Assembly: GCA_965222125.1 (NCBI GenBank)
Contig: CBDCTC010000003.1
Location: 124,001 to 188,000, forward strand
DNA length: 64,000 nt
Origin: CAZENU01 sp965222125
Lineage (GTDB): Bacteria; Chloroflexota; Dehalococcoidia; Lucifugimonadales; CAZENU01
Reading direction: 5' to 3'
Position 1 is the first letter of the stretch; each line of letters starts with the position of its first letter. Made by a program: the position numbers and the translations under genes. This document shows positions 1 to 7,406 of this stretch, piece after piece. Below the pieces are notes generated by a model. It was not told where the DNA came from, did no database searches, and was given only the letters and a program-made list of their open reading frames with translations.

Positions 1-2
1 AG

Positions 3-236
3 TTTGAGTTCTACGTGTCAAACCAAGAAGAGATGGTGTCGAAGTACGACGGAAAGGTCATAGCCCTGAGGAATTGCAAGGTTCTTGGAGCATATGATGA
101 CGAACTCACCGCTCTCACGGAGACTCGCAAGCATCACGAACTGGGGACGTTCCTCATCCAGAGGGTCAGCAAAGGAGATGAGGCTTACACGGCCACATTC
201 CATTCACGCGTCATGTTCCCTAATAGCAGTTCATGA
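3..236 (+). CDS. DUF5678-like small protein (5' end outside the window)
   Basis: The reading frame is open from the first bases of the window, so the start lies upstream; an internal GTG at 15 is the first possible start inside it. About 77 residues are visible. The pattern is a helix with QEEMVSKYDGKV, a strand reading VIALRNCKVLGAYDD, then a helix and a closing LIQRVSKGD strand. This resembles DUF5678, a small domain of unknown function whose members read roughly as 'gkyVAi-dgkVvasg'. The gene ends 142 bases before a retropepsin-like protease gene on the same strand, with a dispersed repeat in between. The family assignment comes from pattern recognition only, and no function can be given. 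Confidence 0.55.
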   Translation, partial: FEFYVSNQEEMVSKYDGKVIALRNCKVLGAYDDELTALTETRKHHELGTFLIQRVSKGDEAYTATFHSRVMFPNSSS

Positions 237-239
237 CTC

Positions 240-368
240 CCAAATCCCCCACCTCCGTCATTCCCGCGAACAGCCTGCCCTCGCGTGGGCGTGGGCGGGA
301 ATCCATCCCCAACAGGGTGCGCCACTATGACACCGGAAGCAGTCCGTCACGCCGGCCGGCCCAATCAG
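240..368 (-). repeat. Dispersed intergenic repeat, copy 1 (inverted relative to copy 3)
   Basis: Read on the minus strand, this stretch shares a string of blocks in the same order with 61940-62060: GGCGTGAC/CGACTGCTTCCGGTGT, GGCGCACCCTG, GGGGATGGATT and GACGGAGGTGGGG. A shorter copy lies at 51100-51170. All three copies are between genes. This copy has an extra G+C-rich stretch in its middle. Copies in both orientations with no open frame suggest a non-autonomous mobile or REP-like sequence. Confidence 0.6.
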
Positions 369-378
369 GCGGTGGATC

Positions 379-930
379 TTGGTGACTCCCCTCAGCTTCA
401 CAACCGTCAGCAACGCTGGAATCCTGAGTGTGTTGACGAACGAGTGCAAGGTTTCTGAGGCGTGGAACCCGGACGGTTCAGAACCGGAACCTCCCATGCT
501 GGCGTTCACTGCTCTGTGGGATACGGGCGCCACACAGAGCGTGATCACACAAAATGTTGTGGACTCCTGCGGTCTAGTCCCAACGGGATTAACAGACGTA
601 CATCATGCTCAAGGCAGAGTTAAGGATGTGCCAGTATTCCTGGTCAACATATGGTTACCGAACCGTGTGGCGTTCGTGGGAGTCCCCGTCACGAAGGGCG
701 TGTTCCCCGGCGCCGACGTACTGATTGGGATGAATATCATCAGTCAAGGGGACTTTGCCGTAACGAATCGGGACGGTAGAACCAAGTTCTCATTTCGTAT
801 ACCGTCTCAGGCCGACATAGACTTTGTTGCTGAGGACAGGCAGGCGAACATACTCCGGGGACAGTCCAGCCCGTCCCAACGTACTCGCGAGCGGAATCGG
901 CAAGAGCGCAAGCGAAAGAAGGGGCGCTGA
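379..930 (+). CDS. Retropepsin-like aspartic protease
   Basis: A protein of 183 residues with a single aspartic protease lobe. The catalytic signature is ALWDTGATQSVI, with Asp48 in Asp-Thr-Gly-Ala followed by a hydrophobic pair. The matching C-terminal element GADVLIGMNIISQGDFAVTN (around residues 113-132) is typical of bacterial retropepsin-like proteins, which act as homodimers with one Asp from each chain. The last 30 residues are strongly basic and Arg/Lys-rich. No signal peptide is seen, so it is probably cytoplasmic. The start is uncertain: a TTG at 379 and a GTG at 382 are both possible, and the dispersed repeat ends just upstream. It follows a DUF5678-like gene and the two may be co-transcribed. 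Substrate unknown. Confidence 0.75.
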   Translation: MVTPLSFTTVSNAGILSVLTNECKVSEAWNPDGSEPEPPMLAFTALWDTGATQSVITQNVVDSCGLVPTGLTDVHHAQGRVKDVPVFLVNIWLPNRVAFVGVPVTKGVFPGADVLIGMNIISQGDFAVTNRDGRTKFSFRIPSQADIDFVAEDRQANILRGQSSPSQRTRERNRQERKRKKGR

Positions 931-983
931 CATGGGCTTACGATTGGTTCCAAACCGTCCCGCTACTTGAATGGCTGTCGTCG

Positions 984-1865
984 CTACTTGAGCCGTTCCC
1001 GCCGGCGGACGAACGTCCGCAGGCCGGCGCCTGAAGCCGCGCCTTCCTCCGTGAGGTTGCCGGTCTCGTCGTAGAAGTGGCCGTCCTCTAGCGTCTCGGC
1101 GATGGGGTCGTACAGGTCGGGCCTGCGGTGTCTGAACTTCGCTCTCAGGCCCTCTTTGGCCTGGTCGTCCGGGCCCATCCTCTGGACGCTCACGCACTCG
1201 CTCTCGTACTTCTCCAGATAGACGTCGCCCGTCGGGTCGATGACGGCGCAGCTCCAAGTGTTCGCCGAGACTATCCAGCAGACGTTGTCCCTCGCGCGTT
1301 GCCGGAGCATCTCCGTGTTCGTTGGGCCGCCGGAGCCGTCCATGGGCAGGAACACCATCTCCGCGCCCTGTACGCCCAGCGCGCGGAAGTTCTCAGGAAC
1401 GCTCCTGTCCTTGCATATCAGCATGCCCACCCGGCCCAGGGGGGTGTCGACCGGCGCAAGCTCCTTGCCCGGCGTGATGAACGCCTCGCCGGCCGTGTGC
1501 ACCTTGCTGAACTTGGCTATGATCTCGCCGTCGGGGTCGAACAGCGCGCACGAGTTGAGCAGCTCCTCGCCGACCCGCTCCAGGAAGCCGAAGATGAAAA
1601 ATATCCCCAGCTCCTTGGCCAGCGCGCCGCCGCGCTTGAGGTAGGGGCCGTCGGGGACGCGCTGCGCTATCCCGACCATGCCCTCCTCGGTCACGTTGGG
1701 GTCAGCGCCGCACACGTAGCCGTCGAGGATGCCCTCGGGAGCGATCACCAGGTGAGCCCGCCGCCGCGCCGCCTCCCGGACGTACTCTTCCATGCGCTGG
1801 AAGTTATCCTCCAGCTCCCACGGAGTCGCCTCCATCGTCACGATGCCAACGCGGAATCTCTTCAT
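984..1865 (-). CDS. Carbon-nitrogen hydrolase (nitrilase superfamily amidase)
   Basis: A 293-residue protein of the usual length for a single-domain nitrilase-superfamily amidase. The catalytic triad is visible in order: Glu44 in IAPEG, Lys121 in KFSKVHT and the nucleophile Cys151 in MLICKD. Family members hydrolyse linear amides, N-carbamoyl compounds or nitriles through a thioester on the Cys. The ATG at 1865 has a very good ribosome binding site (GGAGGTGACCT directly before it). The gene lies 89 bases downstream of trpB on the same strand and may be read with it. With two hydantoinase systems in the window, an N-carbamoyl-amino-acid or ureide hydrolase role is plausible, but the sequence alone does not fix the substrate. 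Confidence 0.85.
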   Translation of the reverse strand: MKRFRVGIVTMEATPWELEDNFQRMEEYVREAARRRAHLVIAPEGILDGYVCGADPNVTEEGMVGIAQRVPDGPYLKRGGALAKELGIFFIFGFLERVGEELLNSCALFDPDGEIIAKFSKVHTAGEAFITPGKELAPVDTPLGRVGMLICKDRSVPENFRALGVQGAEMVFLPMDGSGGPTNTEMLRQRARDNVCWIVSANTWSCAVIDPTGDVYLEKYESECVSVQRMGPDDQAKEGLRAKFRHRRPDLYDPIAETLEDGHFYDETGNLTEEGAASGAGLRTFVRRRERLK

Positions 1866-1954
1866 AGGTCACCTCCGTGGATCGAGCGCGGTCGGCTGCG
1901 CCAGGCGCCTCGCTCCGTCAGACCGCGCCGCGAACGGCGGGGAGCGGAACACCG

Positions 1955-3157
1955 CTACAGCGTGATCTCCAGGGCCTTCGCCACCGTATCGATGTCCTTG
2001 TCCCCCCGGCCGCTGAGGCCGATCAGGATGGTCTGGTCCTTCGACAGAGTCGGTGCCAGTCCGGAGGCGTAGGCTATGGCGTGGGCCGGCTCCAGCGCGG
2101 GGATTATGCCCTCGGTGCGGCACAGCAGCTGGAAGCCCTCGATCGCCTCCGAGTCGGTCACGCTGACGTAGGCGGCGCGCTCCGTCGCCTTCAACCAGCT
2201 GTGCTCGGGGCCGACGCCCGGGTAGTCCAGGCCGGCCGAGATGCTGTGTGTTTCCATCACCTGCCCGTCGGAGTCTTGCAGCAGGTACGACAGGCTGCCG
2301 TGCAGCACGCCCGGCTCGCCGGCCACCAGCGTGGCCGCGTGCTCGTCGCCGTCGACGCCCGCGCCGCCGGCCTCTACGCCGATCAGCCTCACGGAGTCGT
2401 CGGGGATGAACTCGTGGAACAGGCCTATGGCATTGCTGCCCCCGCCGACGCACGCGATAGCGTAGTCGGGCAGCCGTCCCGTGGCCTCCAGCATCTGCTC
2501 ACGCGCCTCCCGGCCTATGATCGACTGGAAGTCGCGGACCATCATCGGGTACGGGTGGGGCCCCACGACGCTGCCGATCAGGTAGTGCGTCGTCTCGACG
2601 TTGGTCACCCAGTCGCGTATCGCCTCGTTGATCGCGTCCTTCAGCGTCCGGCTGCCGGAGGTCACGGGCCGCACCTCGGCGCCCAGCAGCCGCATTCTGA
2701 ACACGTTCAGCGACTGGCGGCGGATGTCCTCCTCGCCCATGTACACGATGCATTCCTGCTCGAGCATCGCGCACACCGTGGCCGTCGCGACGCCGTGCTG
2801 GCCGGCTCCGGTCTCGGCGATCACCCTCTGCTTGCCCATGCGCTTCGCCAGCAGGCCCTGGCCCACCGCGTTGTTGATCTTGTGCGCGCCGGTATGGGCG
2901 ATGTCCTCGCGCTTGAGGTAGATCTGGGCCCCGCCCAGCTTCCGCGACAGGTTCTCCGCGTGGTAGAGCGGCGTAGGTCGCCCGACGTACGTCCGAGCCA
3001 GACTGTCGATCTCCTCCGCGAACTCCGCGTCGCCCTGCGCCTTCCGATAGACCTCCTCCAGCTCCTCCAGCGCGTACATGAGCGTCTCGGGGACGAATCG
3101 CCCTCCGAATTCGCCGAAGTGACCAGTCTCGTCGGGCAGCGTAACCGCCTTCGTCAT
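1955..3157 (-). CDS. trpB: Tryptophan synthase beta chain
   Basis: A full-length 400-residue TrpB. It makes L-tryptophan from indole and L-serine with pyridoxal phosphate. The N-terminal GHFGEFGGRFVPETL motif, the PLP lysine Lys93 in HTGAHKINNAVGQ, the loop AETGAGQHG (around 114-122) and the phosphate-binding GGGSNA (238-243) are all present, and the C-terminal IGLSGRGDKD is intact. The sequence matches the canonical TrpB1 type that normally pairs with TrpA. The ATG is preceded by AAGGAGG. No trpA or other trp gene lies in this window; the downstream neighbour is a carbon-nitrogen hydrolase, which is an unusual setting. Function is confident; whether a TrpA partner lies elsewhere is not visible. 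Confidence 0.95.
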   Translation of the reverse strand: MTKAVTLPDETGHFGEFGGRFVPETLMYALEELEEVYRKAQGDAEFAEEIDSLARTYVGRPTPLYHAENLSRKLGGAQIYLKREDIAHTGAHKINNAVGQGLLAKRMGKQRVIAETGAGQHGVATATVCAMLEQECIVYMGEEDIRRQSLNVFRMRLLGAEVRPVTSGSRTLKDAINEAIRDWVTNVETTHYLIGSVVGPHPYPMMVRDFQSIIGREAREQMLEATGRLPDYAIACVGGGSNAIGLFHEFIPDDSVRLIGVEAGGAGVDGDEHAATLVAGEPGVLHGSLSYLLQDSDGQVMETHSISAGLDYPGVGPEHSWLKATERAAYVSVTDSEAIEGFQLLCRTEGIIPALEPAHAIAYASGLAPTLSKDQTILIGLSGRGDKDIDTVAKALEITL

Positions 3158-3202
3158 TCCTGCCGCCTCCTTCGTTCGCGCGTCCTCGCTCGCCGGGAGT
3201 TC

Positions 3203-3208
3203 ATTATA
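3203..3208 (-). promoter_or_regulatory. Possible -10 box upstream of trpB
   Basis: On the minus strand TATAAT (within TATATAAT) sits 45 bases before the trpB start in the only A+T-rich spot between trpB and the PIN toxin gene. The -35 region at the right spacing (near ATCGCT) is poor, so this is a weak call. Confidence 0.35.
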
Positions 3209-3271
3209 TACGGCAGCAAGAGGGGAGCGATTCGGTCGTAACGGCTTGGGGCGGTGGGAATAGCTCCCGTC

Positions 3272-3673
3272 TCACTTGTCGCCGAGGAGGACCGCACCCC
3301 TGGATCTCGCCAGGGCGCGGTCGAACGTGTACAACGAATCGGCGCCCGCTCCTTCGGCCGCAGCCAGGATCATCAGGTCCGAAAAGCCGACGCCTCCGCG
3401 GCGGTAGAGAGATGCCGCGCGAGCTACGTCGTCGGTGGCCTCGACGACCAGCTCCCCCGTCGCGGTGAGCTCCTCGAGCACGAAGGCGATGTGGTCGCGG
3501 GGAAGTCGATAGGCCCGCTCCAGCACCCACACGAGCTCTATCGCTACCTCGCGGCATATGAAGCCCGGCTCCTCTGGCGACAGCCGTTCAAGCAGCCTCT
3601 GGGACGCCGCGGCCTGCTCTTCGTCGTCGCACACCAGATAGCGCACGAGAACGTTGGTGTCGATCGCGATCAC
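3272..3673 (-). CDS. PIN-domain ribonuclease toxin (VapC-like)
   Basis: A 133-residue PIN-domain protein, probably the toxin of a type II toxin-antitoxin pair that cleaves RNA with Mg2+. The acidic metal-binding residues expected of the family are in place: Asp5 in MIAIDTNVLVRYL, Glu42 in CREVAIE, Asp99 in VGFSDLMI and Asp118 in YTFDRAL. The start is a GTG that overlaps the antitoxin stop by four bases (GTGA), implying coupled translation. The antitoxin lies directly upstream, the standard order. The strain-level target and whether the pair is active are not visible. Confidence 0.88.
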   Translation of the reverse strand: MIAIDTNVLVRYLVCDDEEQAAASQRLLERLSPEEPGFICREVAIELVWVLERAYRLPRDHIAFVLEELTATGELVVEATDDVARAASLYRRGGVGFSDLMILAAAEGAGADSLYTFDRALARSRGAVLLGDK

Positions 3674-3903
3674 GCTTCGCCCGCCGCGTCCCCGATAGCC
3701 CGCTCCATGTCCTCGAGAGTCACGGCGGGGCCGTCGTTCTTGAGCACGCCTAACAGGCGGCTCATGGGCCGTACGGTCCTGATCCTGACCTCGCCGTCGT
3801 GAATGAAGTAGCGCACCCGGTCCCCGGCTTCGATGTCGAGGGCCTTTCTAACGGCCTTGGGTAATGTGGTCTGCCCTTTCGCAGTGACGCCTGACTCGAG
3901 CAT
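3670..3903 (-). CDS. AbrB/MazE-family antitoxin
   Basis: A 77-residue protein with a swapped-hairpin SpoVT/AbrB DNA-binding domain at the N-terminus (VTAKGQTTLPKAVRKALDIE, then GDRVRYFIHDGEVRIR). The C-terminal 25 residues, including DMERAIGDAAGEA, would be the toxin-binding tail. It is the first gene of the pair and overlaps the PIN gene by four bases. Such antitoxins neutralise the toxin and repress their own promoter, so the A+T-rich 3904-3940 stretch upstream is the likely operator region, although no clear inverted repeat was found there. Confidence 0.85.
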   Translation of the reverse strand: MLESGVTAKGQTTLPKAVRKALDIEAGDRVRYFIHDGEVRIRTVRPMSRLLGVLKNDGPAVTLEDMERAIGDAAGEA

Positions 3904-4053
3904 GACTATGACCTCTTACGCATTACATTATGGCTGAGAGCTTACTCCAGGGAAACTAGCATACCATCCCCAGAAGTACAAGGCGTGCTGCCTGCCAATG
4001 TCGCCCCAGGACATGAGGCTCCGACGGACCGGAGGCTCGCCCAGCGATGCCCT

Positions 4054-5796
4054 CTACGACTCGCGGCGGGCCCTGAGCTCGTCGCGGAGGCGTTCCGTCG
4101 CGCCGAGGACGACTTCGAAGCTCTCCGGGTCGACGACGACCCCGTACTCCCGCCGCACGTGGTCCGCCGTCAGCCGCTCGCTTCGGACGTCGGCGCGGAC
4201 GAGCTCCGGGTCGCGGTCCAGTGGGTCGCCCCATCCGCCGCCGCTGGCCATCGTGTGCAACAGCACGTCGTCCCGCTTCATCGGCGCGACGGCGAGCGTC
4301 GGCAGTATCGTCTGGCCGTCACCGGGGTTCAGGATGTTCCACGACGGGTCGCCCGGCTTGCCCCCGTGTAGACCGTAGGGCGGGAAGCGCCGCTTGTCGG
4401 ACCGAAGCTGGAGCGTCGCCTCGTCGGCCAGGCAGCGAACCCGCCGCGTCTGCGACAGCGCCCCGCGGAACTTGCCAGGCCCGCCGGTGTCCTGGATCAG
4501 GCCGTACGCCTCGATTCTCACCGGCTGCTCGACCTCGGCTATCTCGACCGGCGTGTTCGAGATGTTGGACCCCGGGTGGGGGACGCCGTCGGGCCCGTCG
4601 CCTGCCGGGCGCCCGCCGCGCACGCCGCAGATGAGGTCGACGAAGGCGAACGGCTCGCCGTTGGCGTGGTAGCCGCCGATGCTGATGATCGTGTTGCCGC
4701 CCTCGCCGTCCGCGGGGACGCGGTCCGGCACCGCCTGTCCCAGGGCGCCCATCACCGCGTCCATGACCCGGAAGCCGGTGATGCCCCGGGCGCCGCACGC
4801 CGCCGGAAGCTCGCCGGCCACGACGCTCGCCTTCGGGGCCGTGACCTCGATCAGCCGCTGGTAGCCCTCCGCGTTCGGGATGTCCGGGTCCATCACCAGC
4901 CGCACGGCTCCGTAGACCGCCGACTTGGTGAACGTGAGCGGCGAGTTGATGCCCGCCTTGACCTGCGGCGACGAGCCCTCCAGATCGGCTTTGATGCGGT
5001 CTCCGCTGATCGTCAGCTTGACGTGAATGACGACCGGCCCCTCCTCGATGTTGTCGGCGTCGATGTAGTCGGTGAACTCGTAGGTACCGTCCGGCAGCCT
5101 GAGGATCTCCTCCCGTGCCAGGCCCTCCGTGTAGTCGAGCAGCGCGTCCATGTACCGCCGCACGGTCGCGGCCCCGTAGCGGCCGGCCAGGTGGTGGAAC
5201 TCCCGCTCGCCTATGTTCAGCGCCGCAATCTGCGCGCGCATGTCGCCCAGGACCTTGTCCGGCAGGCGGACGTTCTTCTCGATGATCGCGAAGATCGCCT
5301 CGCTGGGCGCGCCCCGGTCGTACAGCTTCAGCGTGGGAATGCGTATCCCCTCCTGGTACACCTCGACCGAGTCGGTGGAGTTGCTGCCGGGCACGATTCC
5401 GCCGACGTCGGTGTGGTGCGCCACCGTTGCGGCGAAGCCCTGGAGCTCGTCGTCCACGAAGACGGGTTTGATGACGTAGATGTCCGGCAGGTGGATCCCG
5501 CCGGAGCCGTACGGGTCGTTGAGGATGTACATGTCCTCGGGTTCGATCGCCCCGGCGTAGCGGTCGAGCACCGACCGCACGGCGCCCGAGAACGAGCCGA
5601 GATGCAGGGTGATGGTAAGGCCCTGCGCGATGACCTGGCCCCGACGGTCGCAGAAGGCCGTCGAGTAGTCCATGGCGTCCTTGACGATGCCCGAGTGGGC
5701 GGTTCTCATGATCGTCAACGCCATCTCGTCGACCAGCGAGTCGAGGCCGTTGCGGATGACCTCGAAGGTGATGGGGTCTACGTCCTTCGCGAGCAT
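4054..5796 (-). CDS. Hydantoinase B/oxoprolinase family protein
   Basis: A 580-residue HyuB-type subunit. With HyuA it opens hydantoin, N-methylhydantoin or oxoproline rings with ATP. The N-terminal DPITFEVIRNGLDS block, the family motif NDPYGSGGIHLPD (93-105) and the C-terminal glycine-rich ASGGGWGDPLDRDPE are all present and the length is normal. The ATG follows AAGGAG. It is the last gene of the amidohydrolase - HyuA - deacylase - HyuB operon and starts five bases after the deacylase stop, so translation is probably coupled. The partner is the HyuA at 7407-9503. The exact ring substrate cannot be read from the sequence. Confidence 0.88.
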   Translation of the reverse strand: MLAKDVDPITFEVIRNGLDSLVDEMALTIMRTAHSGIVKDAMDYSTAFCDRRGQVIAQGLTITLHLGSFSGAVRSVLDRYAGAIEPEDMYILNDPYGSGGIHLPDIYVIKPVFVDDELQGFAATVAHHTDVGGIVPGSNSTDSVEVYQEGIRIPTLKLYDRGAPSEAIFAIIEKNVRLPDKVLGDMRAQIAALNIGEREFHHLAGRYGAATVRRYMDALLDYTEGLAREEILRLPDGTYEFTDYIDADNIEEGPVVIHVKLTISGDRIKADLEGSSPQVKAGINSPLTFTKSAVYGAVRLVMDPDIPNAEGYQRLIEVTAPKASVVAGELPAACGARGITGFRVMDAVMGALGQAVPDRVPADGEGGNTIISIGGYHANGEPFAFVDLICGVRGGRPAGDGPDGVPHPGSNISNTPVEIAEVEQPVRIEAYGLIQDTGGPGKFRGALSQTRRVRCLADEATLQLRSDKRRFPPYGLHGGKPGDPSWNILNPGDGQTILPTLAVAPMKRDDVLLHTMASGGGWGDPLDRDPELVRADVRSERLTADHVRREYGVVVDPESFEVVLGATERLRDELRARRES

Positions 5797-5801
5797 GTGA
5801 G

Positions 5802-7382
5802 CTAACTCCTTCGCAGGACCCGGCCGCTGCGGCTTCCCGTGAGCTTCCCGTCGGCCATCGTCACCCCGCCGTTGACCACCACGTGGGAGACGCCTTCGGA
5901 CAGCACGCTGGGATTCTCCAACGTTCCGCGCTCCCGAACGGTCTCCGGGTCCAGGGCGACCACGTCCGCCTTCAGACCCCTGGCGATCCGCCCGCGGTCG
6001 CGTATCCCGACCCGCTCAGCCGGCATGGCGGTCAGCTTGCGTATGGCCTGCTCCCAGCTGAACACCGGCGTCTCCCGCACGAACCGCCTCAGGAACCATG
6101 CTGCCCACGTGTACGCGCCCAGGAAGTCCGTGCCGGCCAGTGGGCCGTCGACCCCAAGCGCGGTCGCGTCCGACTCGAGAGTGCAGAGCGGGTGCTCGAA
6201 GGTCTCCCGCAGCTCGTCTTCCTCGTAGGAGTGGCAGACGCACATGGGTCCCTGAGGATCGTCGACCTCTGCCAGGATTATGTCGAAGATGGCGTCGAAG
6301 GCGTCCCCGGCGGGCGGAGCCAGCTCCTGGAAGCTCTTTCCGACCATGTCCGGGGAGGCGTCGCTCTTGAACAGGTAGACTCGGTCCCAGCCTCCCAAGC
6401 CGAAGCTGGAGATGAGGCTCTCGTAGCGCTTCATCTCGGCCCTCGTGGCCGGGTCGCGGAGCCGGGACGCCAGGGCGTCGGTGCCGCCTTCGAAGGCCCA
6501 AGCGGGGAGGGCGGCACTGACGTTGGTTATGCCGTGCAGCCTCGTATGGGCGTCGAATCCCACGTCCACGCCGCGGTCGTAGGCGCGCTCCGCCGCGGCG
6601 ATGGCCCTCTCTCTTGCGTCGGCGGGGCCGCCCCTGCGCGGGATGATGTGGGAGAGCTGCAGCCGAACGCCGGAGGCCTCGGCCACCCGGATCCCCTCCT
6701 CTACGGCCTCCACCGCGTAGACCTCCTTGTTGCGCTCGTGGGTCGCGTACAGCCCCCCGGCCTGGGCGACCACGCGGCATAGCGCGACCATCTCCTCCTC
6801 CGAGCAGGCGCGCTCGGCCGGATACTCGAGGCCGGTCGAGTACCCGAAGGCGCCCGCGTCGAGCCCTTCCTCGAGCAGCCGGACCATGTGGGCGATCTCG
6901 TCGGGCGTGGAGGGTCGCTCGAAGTCGTCTGCCGCGGCGAGACGCAGGTTGCCGTTCGGCACCAGGGCCGCGACGTTGACCGCCGTGCGCGCGTCTTCGA
7001 GTTTCTGAAAATACTCGGCGGTGGTGCTCCAGTCTATGTCCAGCAGCGGCGTGTAGCCGTAGATGTTGCCCTTGAACAGCTCCGGGTCGGTGATCGGGGC
7101 GCAGCCGTGGCCGCAGTTGCCCACGACCTCGGTCGTCACGCCCTGGACGATCGAGCTCTGCGCCCTGGGATCGACCAGCAGCGTGAAGTCCGAGTGGCTG
7201 TGGATGTCGATGAAGCCGGGAGTGACGAGCAGGCCTCCGGCGTCGAGCCTGCGGACCGCCTCGGCGCCGGCAAGGTCGCCGACCGCCTCTATGCGCCCGT
7301 CGAGCATGCCGACGTCGGCCCGGTACTGTGCCGACCCGGTACCGTCCACGACGATGCCGCCGTCGACTATCAGATCCAGCAT
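5802..7382 (-). CDS. N-acyl-D-amino-acid deacylase (D-aminoacylase-like amidohydrolase)
   Basis: A 526-residue amidohydrolase of the D-aminoacylase/dihydroorotase-like group, which removes acyl groups from N-acyl-D-amino acids with a zinc centre. The chain begins with the small beta-sandwich (DLIVDGGIVVDGTG), has the metal motif FIDIHSHSDF, the GHGCAPI loop after VVGNC, and ends with the beta-sandwich closing segment (RGRIARGLKADVVALDPETV). Length and order are normal. It sits between HyuA and HyuB with gaps of 24 and 5 bases, so it belongs to the operon and may process the carbamoyl or acyl product of ring opening. Two other deacylases of the same type are at 26846 and 43122. D-stereospecificity is a family trait, not shown here. 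Confidence 0.88.
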   Translation of the reverse strand: MLDLIVDGGIVVDGTGSAQYRADVGMLDGRIEAVGDLAGAEAVRRLDAGGLLVTPGFIDIHSHSDFTLLVDPRAQSSIVQGVTTEVVGNCGHGCAPITDPELFKGNIYGYTPLLDIDWSTTAEYFQKLEDARTAVNVAALVPNGNLRLAAADDFERPSTPDEIAHMVRLLEEGLDAGAFGYSTGLEYPAERACSEEEMVALCRVVAQAGGLYATHERNKEVYAVEAVEEGIRVAEASGVRLQLSHIIPRRGGPADARERAIAAAERAYDRGVDVGFDAHTRLHGITNVSAALPAWAFEGGTDALASRLRDPATRAEMKRYESLISSFGLGGWDRVYLFKSDASPDMVGKSFQELAPPAGDAFDAIFDIILAEVDDPQGPMCVCHSYEEDELRETFEHPLCTLESDATALGVDGPLAGTDFLGAYTWAAWFLRRFVRETPVFSWEQAIRKLTAMPAERVGIRDRGRIARGLKADVVALDPETVRERGTLENPSVLSEGVSHVVVNGGVTMADGKLTGSRSGRVLRRS

Positions 7383-7406
7383 GGCGTGCGTCTCCTCACG
7401 GCGGGC

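Noticed and set aside
1877..3241. A 454-codon frame opposite trpB
   Set aside because: Antisense shadow of a gene with certain identity.
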